Shown here piece by piece: positions 7,229 through 13,884 of a stretch of 21,714 nt of DNA (the first letter of the stretch is position 1; the number at the start of each line of letters is the position of its first letter). The translations under genes were made by a program, and so were the position numbers. This stretch comes from an uncultured Clostridia bacterium (GTDB taxonomy: Bacteria > Bacillota > Clostridia > TANB77 > CAG-508). The stretch lies in NCBI GenBank assembly GCA_947631315.1, contig CANRLA010000015.1:1-21714 (forward strand), in the 5' to 3' direction. The notes beneath the pieces were generated by a model. It had not been told where the DNA came from. It did no database searches and saw nothing but the letters and a program-made list of their open reading frames with translations.

Positions 7229-7246
7229 TTACAATAATTATTGTAA
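7229..7246. promoter_or_regulatory. 18-bp perfect palindrome over the -10 of the cdaA operon
   Basis: TTACAATAATTATTGTAA is its own reverse complement and covers the -10 hexamer (7240-7245). The position is typical of a repressor operator. No regulator gene can be assigned. Confidence 0.45.
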
Positions 7247-7268
7247 CATTTAGAATATTTAAAGTCAA
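7240..7268 (-). promoter_or_regulatory. Promoter of the cdaA operon
   Basis: On the minus strand TTGACT (7268-7263) and TACAAT (7245-7240) are spaced 17 bases apart, with the first start codon at 7198. Confidence 0.65.
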
Positions 7269-7322
7269 TATTTTCATTATATGTATTTTAAATTGACACG
7301 TTAAATTATCCATTTTTTTACA

Positions 7323-8456
7323 TTATACAAATTCTTTCCAAACTACATTTGCTAAGTCTAATCCTTTTTTACTTAATCTTATTGTTATGTTATTTACTCT
7401 TATTAAATCTTCTTTCAAAAGTTTTTCTATTTGTTTATTATAAACTTCAAGTGGATTTTTATTAAATTTTATTTCAAAATTTCTTATGCTGACTCCATTT
7501 ATTTTTCTTAAGCCTAGTAACATAAATTCATTCATCATCATTTTTTTAGTTTGTTTTTCTTCAATTTTTATATTTTTAAATTTTTCGTTCTTTTTCATAT
7601 TTCTTATATAATTTTCTAAATTTGATGTATTTACATACCTCAAACCATTTTCATAAGATGCGCTTGCTACGCCAAATCCAAGATATTCTCCTTGATTCCA
7701 GCAATCAGCATTATGTTTGCACTTATATCCGATTTTTGCAAAATTAGAAATCTCATAATGCCAAAATCCATTATCCTCTAGTTTTCTTTTTGCAAACCAG
7801 TACATATATCTTTCCATTTCATCATCAGGAAGCAGTACTTGTTTTTTCTCTATAATCTTTTCTATATTTGTACCTGGCTCAACTATTAGAGAATATACTG
7901 AAATGTGAGTAACCTCCATTTTTATTAAAATGTTTAAAGTATTTTCTACATCATAAATTGTTTGGTTTGGAAGACCTATCATTGTATCTACGTTAATATT
8001 TTCAAAGCCCACTTCTTTTGCTTTTTCTATTACATCTTCAAATTCTTTAAATGTGTGGATTCGTCCTATTAGTTTCAATAATTCGTCATTTGATGATTGA
8101 AGTCCAATGCTTAACCTATTTATTCCCATTTTAAAATATGATTCTAAATTCTTTTTATTTGTTGTACCTGGATTAAGTTCCATTGAAATTTCTGCATCTT
8201 CATCTAAGTTAAAATTGTTTTTTATCTCATTTAATATTTCTTTTATGTATATAGGTTTTATATATGATGGCGTTCCTCCTCCTATATAAATTGTTTTTAC
8301 AGTATAGTCAAAATTTGCTCTTTCTTTTATTTCGTTTTTTAGTGCTGCAATGTAATCTTCAATTAAATCATCTTTATTGCAAAATGATGTAAAATCACAA
8401 TAATTACATTTTTGTTTACAAAATGGTATGTGTACATATATTCCTATATCTTTCAT
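7323..8456 (-). CDS. hemW: HemW-type radical SAM protein (heme chaperone family)
   Basis: The 377-residue protein opens MKDIGIYVHIPFCKQKCNYC, carrying the radical SAM CxxxCxxC cluster ligands Cys13, Cys17 and Cys20. GGGTPS at 59-64 is the SAM-binding motif. A long alternating helix/strand barrel follows, with a C-terminal region typical of HemW and coproporphyrinogen-oxidase relatives. Family members were long annotated as oxygen-independent coproporphyrinogen III oxidase; the short CxxxCxxC lead and the position next to housekeeping genes fit HemW, a heme chaperone. Start: ATG at 8456 with AAGGGAT upstream. It lies 48 bases after whiA and is probably the last gene of that operon. Whether this organism makes or uses heme cannot be judged here. 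Confidence 0.9.
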   Translation of the reverse strand: MKDIGIYVHIPFCKQKCNYCDFTSFCNKDDLIEDYIAALKNEIKERANFDYTVKTIYIGGGTPSYIKPIYIKEILNEIKNNFNLDEDAEISMELNPGTTNKKNLESYFKMGINRLSIGLQSSNDELLKLIGRIHTFKEFEDVIEKAKEVGFENINVDTMIGLPNQTIYDVENTLNILIKMEVTHISVYSLIVEPGTNIEKIIEKKQVLLPDDEMERYMYWFAKRKLEDNGFWHYEISNFAKIGYKCKHNADCWNQGEYLGFGVASASYENGLRYVNTSNLENYIRNMKKNEKFKNIKIEEKQTKKMMMNEFMLLGLRKINGVSIRNFEIKFNKNPLEVYNKQIEKLLKEDLIRVNNITIRLSKKGLDLANVVWKEFV

Positions 8457-8504
8457 TTTTTATCCCTTATTTCATATATTTCTTATTAACTTTGATTATC
8501 AACT

Positions 8505-9362
8505 TCATTTATTTGATTCCTTATTTACTTTATTTTTTCTTAATTCTTCTGCTAAACTATTTATTCCTTCTAGTCTATGATTTACCCCTGATTTACTTAT
8601 CGGATTTTTTAACAGTTTGCCAAGTTCACTTAAACTTGCATCCGGATTTTCTAGCCTTATATTTGCAAGTTCTTGTTCTTTTGGAGTAAGTTTATCAAAT
8701 TTTTTCTTAGCTTTTATGAGCTTGATATTTTCTATTTGCTTTACTGAGCTTGATATTGTTTTATTAAGATTTGCTGTTTCACAATTAACTAACCTGTTTA
8801 CTTGATTTCTCATATCTCTTATTACTCTTTCATCTTCAAATTCTAGCACTGATTTGTTAGCTCCTATATAAGCTAAAAATTTCGAGATATTTTCACCATC
8901 TTTAATATACAATATAAAATTTTTTTCTCTTTTTAAAATTTTTACCTCTATATTTTCTTCTAATAATACATCTTTTATAATTTTAGCATTTTCTTCTTTT
9001 TCAAAAACTATTTCTAAATGGTATTTATTTTTTGGATTTGTTACAGAGCCTGAACTCATAAAGGCTCCTCTAACTAATGCCCTTTTTTCTTCTTCTCCTC
9101 TTTTTTTATCCTCAATTTTAATTTTTCCTTTTGGATAAGTTATACAAAAATTTTTACCTTGCATTTCAATTTTATAATTATTTTCATTACAGTTATTTAG
9201 TAACTTGCTAAATCTATTGATATTGTATTGGTTTTCAGTGATAAATTTATTTGATGAAGTAGTAAGTAAATAGCCATCAAGCTCTGCTTTTACAAGAGTT
9301 TTATTTGATAGATTATTTATATTACTTAATTCTTTCTTTATTTTTGACGAAAATGAATCCAT
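8505..9362 (-). CDS. whiA: WhiA-family DNA-binding protein
   Basis: WhiA is a conserved Gram-positive protein linked to cell division and chromosome segregation (and to sporulation in Streptomyces). The 285-residue protein starts MDSFSSKIKKELSN, as typical. An N-terminal LAGLIDADG-like region spans about residues 15-185, including RGAFMSSGSV. A C-terminal helix-turn-helix region includes LTPKEQELANIRLENPDASL and ISKSGVNHRLEGI. I place the start at 9362 rather than the upstream in-frame ATG at 9374, because GGAGG lies five bases before it and the start overlaps the prmC stop as TAATG, indicating translational coupling. In many Firmicutes whiA sits with rapZ and gluconeogenesis factor genes; neither is present here. 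Confidence 0.92.
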   Translation of the reverse strand: MDSFSSKIKKELSNINNLSNKTLVKAELDGYLLTTSSNKFITENQYNINRFSKLLNNCNENNYKIEMQGKNFCITYPKGKIKIEDKKRGEEEKRALVRGAFMSSGSVTNPKNKYHLEIVFEKEENAKIIKDVLLEENIEVKILKREKNFILYIKDGENISKFLAYIGANKSVLEFEDERVIRDMRNQVNRLVNCETANLNKTISSSVKQIENIKLIKAKKKFDKLTPKEQELANIRLENPDASLSELGKLLKNPISKSGVNHRLEGINSLAEELRKNKVNKESNK

Positions 9363-10270
9363 TACTTCCTCCATAATATTACTCTATCATTATTTGCAAA
9401 ATCTTTTATACATTCTGCTCCTTCAAATAATTCTTGCAATTTGTTTCTTTGATTATAGCCTATTTCTAAAATTAAAAGTCCATCTTTTCTTAGATAGTTA
9501 TTTACATTTTCTTTAATTATTCTATAAAAATCAAGTCCATCTTTTCCTCCATCTAATGCCATTAATGGTTCACACCTAACTTCTTTATCAAGTGTTTTTA
9601 TAATATCTCTTTCTATATATGGTGGATTTGAAACTATTATATCAAATTCGTTTTTATCAATATTTTCAAACATGTCAGATTCTAGAAATTCTATTTTACT
9701 GACTTTATTAACATTTTTTTCAAGCATATCAAATTTTAAAGGTTCTACTTGTCCTATATTTTTATCAGTTAGATTTTTATCATGCTTATCTTTTACTATG
9801 TATTCATAGTTTTTTTTGGCTACATTCAAAGCTTCTGCACTTTTATCTGTTGCAAGTATTTCAACATTTTCTACATTATCTGCTATTGCAATTGCTATTG
9901 CTCCTGAGCCTGTACATAAATCCAAAACTTTAATTCTTCTATTATTTTCAAACTTTCTTATTCTTTCTATTTCATTTAGAACTTGCATCACAACTATTTC
10001 TGTATCGGGTTGTGGTATTAATACATTTTCATTTACAAAAAATTCTAGCCCCATAAAATATGCTTTATTAGTTATATATTGAACTGGATACCCATCTTGC
10101 ACTTTTTTTGCTAATTCAACAATATTTTTTATTAATTCTTCTCTAATTTCTTCATCTTTATTTATTATTAAATATTTTCTATCTACTTTTAAAACATATT
10201 GAATTAGTATATTTGATTTTTCAGTTCCTATTAATTTATTAATCTTTTTTTTGAGTTCCTTTATAGTCAT
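9362..10270 (-). CDS. prmC: Release factor glutamine methyltransferase
   Basis: PrmC methylates the Gln of the GGQ motif in peptide-chain release factors, using S-adenosylmethionine. With the start at the ATG at 10270 the protein has 302 residues and opens MTIKELKKKINKL. IPQPDTE lies at 85-91 (commonly IPRPDTE). The SAM-binding motif LDLCTGSGAIAI is at 116-127, and the catalytic NPPY is at 215-218 in SNPPYIERD. A TTG at 10309 in the same frame would add 13 residues but lies inside the preceding gene and is less likely. Its stop overlaps the whiA start. The usual partner prfA is not adjacent in this window. Confidence 0.92.
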   Translation of the reverse strand: MTIKELKKKINKLIGTEKSNILIQYVLKVDRKYLIINKDEEIREELIKNIVELAKKVQDGYPVQYITNKAYFMGLEFFVNENVLIPQPDTEIVVMQVLNEIERIRKFENNRRIKVLDLCTGSGAIAIAIADNVENVEILATDKSAEALNVAKKNYEYIVKDKHDKNLTDKNIGQVEPLKFDMLEKNVNKVSKIEFLESDMFENIDKNEFDIIVSNPPYIERDIIKTLDKEVRCEPLMALDGGKDGLDFYRIIKENVNNYLRKDGLLILEIGYNQRNKLQELFEGAECIKDFANNDRVILWRK

Positions 10271-10301
10271 TTTGTAGTCAGTGCCTTTCTTGCAAGTATA
10301 T

Positions 10302-11144
10302 TTATACAATTCTAAAGAATTTAATATAATTTGGTGTTTGGATTTTTTTTATTTTTTTTCCATTATAAATAGTTTCTCCTGTTTGAGTATCTTCCAATGG
10401 AATGTTTAAGTATACATTAGCAATAAACTTTTGCTCATAGTTATTTATAATATTTATATTAAAAGAAACTGTACATTTTATATCATCTAAAAAGACTCCT
10501 GTTCTTCTCAAAAGTTCTCCATTAAAAATCAAATCTGTATCTATATCAGAAATTATTTCGTTTTCTTTAATATTTTTATTTGCATATTCTAAAATTATTG
10601 GGTTAGAGCAATCTGCATACATTTGTGGTTTAGAATAATCAATATCACCATCATTTAATATTTTATATTCAATTTTATCATTAATAATATTCTCCTCTAC
10701 ATCAGTAAATTTTCCAAAGTCCTGAATATCCTTAAATGCAAGAGACGGTGTTCCATTCTTTAAATTAGAAAATTTAACATTGTCAATATACATTTCTTTT
10801 ATAGAATTTCCATAATCTAGTTTTTCTTCTGACCTATTATTTATGTAAATTGCTATATCAGTATATTGATGCACATTAAGATTCCATATTGCTCTATCTT
10901 CTGCATTGTTATCTGCATCTGCACTACTATACATGTAAATATTATCAATACTAAATATTGTGTTTGCATTAAGTTTCCAAAATTCATTGATACTTTCAGC
11001 AAATTTATTACTAGTTATAAATCTTGTAATAGTATACATAATCATACCAATTAAGACTAAAACTAATAAGGTAACTACAATTAATTTTGTTCTAGTATTG
11101 CTCTCTTTTTTTCCATTTACTATTACAGTAGTTGTTTTTTTCAT
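10302..11144 (-). CDS. Membrane-anchored protein of unknown function
   Basis: The 280-residue protein has a short basic start (MKKTTTVIVNGKK), one hydrophobic anchor at about residues 20-40, and a long polar part rich in Asn, Asp and Ile with no cysteine motif or repeat I recognise. Type II topology with the C-terminal part outside the cell is inferred. I chose the ATG at 11144, since AGAAAGG lies seven to nine bases upstream; the ATG at 11171 has no ribosome binding site. It is 32 bases upstream of prmC and appears to be the first gene of the unit running to hemW. Clear strand-like segments near the end may form a beta-sandwich, but no family is assigned. No promoter could be placed with confidence in 11145-11335. 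Confidence 0.75.
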   Translation of the reverse strand: MKKTTTVIVNGKKESNTRTKLIVVTLLVLVLIGMIMYTITRFITSNKFAESINEFWKLNANTIFSIDNIYMYSSADADNNAEDRAIWNLNVHQYTDIAIYINNRSEEKLDYGNSIKEMYIDNVKFSNLKNGTPSLAFKDIQDFGKFTDVEENIINDKIEYKILNDGDIDYSKPQMYADCSNPIILEYANKNIKENEIISDIDTDLIFNGELLRRTGVFLDDIKCTVSFNINIINNYEQKFIANVYLNIPLEDTQTGETIYNGKKIKKIQTPNYIKFFRIV

Positions 11145-11333
11145 AACAAAAACCTTTCTTACTTTATTCATTAGTGCATTAAATAATTTGATAATTAATT
11201 CATTTTTAAAATTTTGCTCATTTTCTGTCTCATTTTTGTTTATATTTTATCATATTTATCTTTATATGTATTGATTTATTTTAAAATTTATGATATTTTT
11301 ATTATAGTATAAATTTGATAATTTATAAATATT

Positions 11334-11517
11334 ATTCCCTGCGTAGTACGTGTAGATTAGAATTTTAGAACCAACATATAGATTAAAGGGAGTCCGCCTT
11401 TGGATGTGGCGTGTAAGCTTAAATTAATTTAAGAAACCCAAAAGCATTCAACAAGACACCCACCTGTGAAAACAGGCTCTTAAAATCTTTAATCTTACGG
11501 CTAATGTGGGGGCTTAT
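11334..11517 (+). ncRNA. ssrS: 6S RNA
   Basis: 6S RNA folds like an open promoter and sequesters the housekeeping RNA polymerase. The 5' end CCCTGCG can pair with the 3' end ending GTGGGGGC to close the rod. GGGAGTCCGCC on the 5' side of the central bubble matches the conserved block of the family. On the 3' side CACCCACCTGTGAAAACAGG forms the small hairpin (CCTGT/ACAGG) seen in Firmicute and E. coli 6S RNAs, followed by the CTTACGG-type segment. A T-rich run after the 3' end could serve as terminator. The region is much richer in G+C than its surroundings, as expected for a structured RNA. It converges with truB and diverges from the unknown gene at 11144. Ends are approximate to a few bases. 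Confidence 0.8.
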
Positions 11518-11565
11518 TTTTGATTTGTCTAGCTATAATTTAATTTGTTATCTTTTATTTAATCT

Positions 11566-12389
11566 TTAAATAATAATTTTTCTTTTTAAATTATTATTTT
11601 TTATTTCGCCAATACCTAAAAATTTTCCGATTACTATATATATTTATAAGTCCATTTCCTTGGCTTGTTTTAATTGCAACTCCATTAAGTAATTTTTTTA
11701 TATCTTTATCCTCTATATCAATTTTTTTATCTATAATATTTTCTAATTCTATGAACTTTCCTGTATCTTCTATTTTATATTGTCCTATTCTTGTTCTCCT
11801 TAGAGATTTCATATAACCGGACTGTTCCTAATTTTTCAGCTATATTTTCACAAAGAACTCGTATATAAGTTCCTTTTGAGCAAACTACTCTAAATGTAAT
11901 TTCTTTTATATTACATTCATCTTCTATTTTTAAAAGCTCAATATTTGTTATTTCAATATTTCTTTCTTCTCTTTCAACTTTTATTCCTTTTCTTGCTAAA
12001 TCATATAGTTTTTGCCCATTAACTTTTATTGCAGAATACATAGGAGGCACTTGTTTTGATTTGCCTAAAAAACTTTGTAATACATCTTTTACATTTTCTA
12101 AACTTATATCTTTTGGTACTTCCCTTCTTTCTATCGTATTACCTTCACTATCTCCTGTATCTTTTTTCTCTCCTAAATAAACAGTTGCTATGTACTCTTT
12201 ATCATGTTCCATTAGATAATCTGATAATTTAGTTGCTCCACCTACAAGAATTACTAATACTCCAGTTGCCATTGGGTCTAAAGTTCCAATATGTCCAACT
12301 TGTTTTATATTATATTTTTTTCGTACTTCTCTAACCATATCAAAAGATGTTTTTTTCAATGGCTTGTCCACAATTTCTAATCCATTCAT
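11566..12389 (-). CDS. truB: tRNA pseudouridine synthase B, requires two +1 frameshifts at CGG
   Basis: TruB makes pseudouridine 55 in the T-loop of tRNA. The ATG at 12389 overlaps the nrnA stop (ATGA), giving MNGLEIVDKPLKKTSFDMVR. The catalytic Asp38 is in GHIGTLDPMATGVL. Frame 1 reaches GTYIRVLCENIAEKLGTV and then CGG at 11819-11817; skipping its C gives GYMKSLRRTRIGQYKIEDT, the expected TruB continuation. That frame reaches a second CGG at 11629-11627; skipping its C gives GKFLGIGEIKNNNLKRKIII and a stop at 11566, a typical clostridial TruB end. Each unshifted frame stops within 15 codons. The joined product is 273 residues, slightly short for the family. The gene length modulo 3 matches exactly two single-base skips. 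It is the last gene of the rimP operon. Confidence 0.9.
11627..11629 (-). other. +1 frameshift site at in-frame CGG (truB, second)
   Basis: The context is AGT AAT CGG AAA. Skipping the C gives AGT AAT GGA AAA, that is Ser-Asn-Gly-Lys, leading into the FLGIGEIK segment expected near the TruB C-terminus. Confidence 0.7.
11817..11819 (-). other. +1 frameshift site at in-frame CGG (truB, first)
   Basis: The context is ACA GTC CGG TTA. Skipping one C gives ACA GTC GGT TAT ATG, that is Thr-Val-Gly-Tyr-Met, joining the two halves of a conserved TruB segment. Confidence 0.75.
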
Positions 12390-13339
12390 TTTAATTGTCT
12401 CTTTATTTCTTTCACTAGTTTTTCTTTTATTTGTTTTGGCGTTCCTTCCATTGTTACTCCTGCTGCTCTTATATGTCCTCCTCCACCAAACATTAAGCAA
12501 ACATCTGAAACATTAACATAGCTATTAGACCTAAGTGATACTTTATATCCTTTATCTGTTTCGTGTAAAAATATAGAAACTTCTACTCCTTCTAGATTTC
12601 TTCCTTCATTTACTATTCCTTCATAGTCTCCCGTTTCAGCATTAACCTTTTTTTCATCTTTTTTTGTTATATATGTATATGCAATTTTTCCATCTTCTAA
12701 AAATTGCATTCTATCTATAGCAATTTTTCTTAATTCAAAACTTGTTCTTGTGTTTGTAGCAAGTAATAGTTTGTATAGTTTAGAAATATTAACTCCTTTG
12801 CTTAAAAGCTCTGATGCTATTTCAAATGTTTCTTGAGATACCCCTGAATACTGGAATCCACCTGTATCTGTTATAATTCCACCCATAAGGCAAGTTCCAA
12901 TATCAGTTGTAATCTCCCAATTATAGTACTTAAATAATACATACATTACCTGACTACAAGCAGGGGAACTCATATCTACATAATTTAAATCTCCAAACAT
13001 TGCATTACTACTGTGATGGTCTATTACTATTCTATATTTTGCATTTTCAAAATATTTTGCCCATCCATTTAATTGATTAATTGCGGCACAATCAACAGAT
13101 ATAGCTAGTTCATATTCTTCCCTTTTTCCTTCTTCTTGCAAATTATCTATCCCTGGCATACAATTAAATACTCTTGAATATTTTGGAACAATTATTTCTA
13201 CATCCTTATCTAAATTTTTTAGTGCCATATATAAAGCTAAACTAGTTCCAATCGCATCTCCATCAGGATTTTCATGTGTTAATATTATTATATTCTTTGC
13301 CTCGTTTATTTTTTTTAAAATTTCATCTAAACTTGACAT
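12386..13339 (-). CDS. nrnA: NrnA-type DHH/DHHA1 phosphoesterase
   Basis: NrnA-like enzymes degrade short oligoribonucleotides, pAp and pApA, the hydrolysis product of c-di-AMP, in the cytoplasm. The 317-residue protein has THENPDGDAIGTSLA near residues 21-35, a metal-binding Asp in AISVDCAAI, the DHH motif at 107-109 (IDHHSSN), and a C-terminal DHHA1 domain with GGGGHIRAAG near residue 290. These are the full set of family motifs. AAAGGAGAAAGT precedes the ATG. It lies between rbfA and truB, a common Firmicute arrangement, and overlaps truB by four bases. With CdaA in the same window it supplies a possible synthesis and clearance pair for c-di-AMP signalling, although the two genes are not in the same operon. 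Confidence 0.92.
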   Translation of the reverse strand: MSSLDEILKKINEAKNIIILTHENPDGDAIGTSLALYMALKNLDKDVEIIVPKYSRVFNCMPGIDNLQEEGKREEYELAISVDCAAINQLNGWAKYFENAKYRIVIDHHSSNAMFGDLNYVDMSSPACSQVMYVLFKYYNWEITTDIGTCLMGGIITDTGGFQYSGVSQETFEIASELLSKGVNISKLYKLLLATNTRTSFELRKIAIDRMQFLEDGKIAYTYITKKDEKKVNAETGDYEGIVNEGRNLEGVEVSIFLHETDKGYKVSLRSNSYVNVSDVCLMFGGGGHIRAAGVTMEGTPKQIKEKLVKEIKRQLK

Positions 13340-13437
13340 ACTTTCTCCTTTATATCTTAATTTATCTTTATTTTATTAGTGTATTTTTCTATCTTCATTT
13401 TATTAGTTTGTAAACTATTAAAAATTTTCATAAAGTT

Positions 13438-13806
13438 CTAATCTTGTTTTTTATTTTCCTTTTCTTTAATTTCTTTTAAAATAGCATCTATTTTTTCTCC
13501 ATAAACTATAGAATCATCATATTCAAATACAAGTTCTGGGGTTATTCTTAAGTTTACTACTTTTGCTATTCTGCTTCTCATAAATCCTGATGAGTCTTTT
13601 AATCCTTGTAAAGTTTTCTTTAAGTTCTTTGAATTTAATACACTTACATAAACTTTAGCATATTTTAAGTCAGGTGTAACTTTAACTTTAGTTACACTAA
13701 CCATACCTGTAACATCAGGATTTTTAAGTTCATAATTTATAATTTGGCTTAACTCTTTTTTTAACTCTTCATTAACTCTTCCAAGCCTATTTGTATTTTT
13801 GTTCAT
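13438..13806 (-). CDS. rbfA: Ribosome-binding factor A
   Basis: RbfA is a KH-like cold-shock factor that binds the immature 30S subunit and assists 16S rRNA 5' end maturation. The 122-residue protein matches the family length and opens MNKNTNRLGRVNEELKKELS. The core has VTKVKVTPDLKYAKVYVSVL and a typical late segment LRITPELVFEYDDSIVYGEKID. AAAGGA precedes the start. It lies between infB and nrnA in the conserved translation operon. Confidence 0.94.
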   Translation of the reverse strand: MNKNTNRLGRVNEELKKELSQIINYELKNPDVTGMVSVTKVKVTPDLKYAKVYVSVLNSKNLKKTLQGLKDSSGFMRSRIAKVVNLRITPELVFEYDDSIVYGEKIDAILKEIKEKENKKQD

Positions 13807-13862
13807 TTTTCTTTAATCCTTTTTTATAATTATAATTTTAGTATTAAAAATATTGAAAATTT

Positions 13863-13884
13863 GGCAGCGGCGCGTAGCGACACG
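13863..13884. other. GC-rich 22-bp island between infB and rbfA
   Basis: Seventeen of 22 bases are G or C, in a region otherwise strongly AT-rich. It directly abuts the infB stop codon. On the minus strand it includes CGTGTCGCTACGCGCCGCTG, with only a weak short hairpin. It could be one copy of a dispersed genomic repeat, which cannot be tested within this window. Confidence 0.5.

Noticed and set aside
11594..11812. Independent 72-codon gene downstream of truB
   Set aside because: Its sequence is the expected continuation of TruB, it has no ribosome binding site of its own, and it overlaps the end of the upstream frame.
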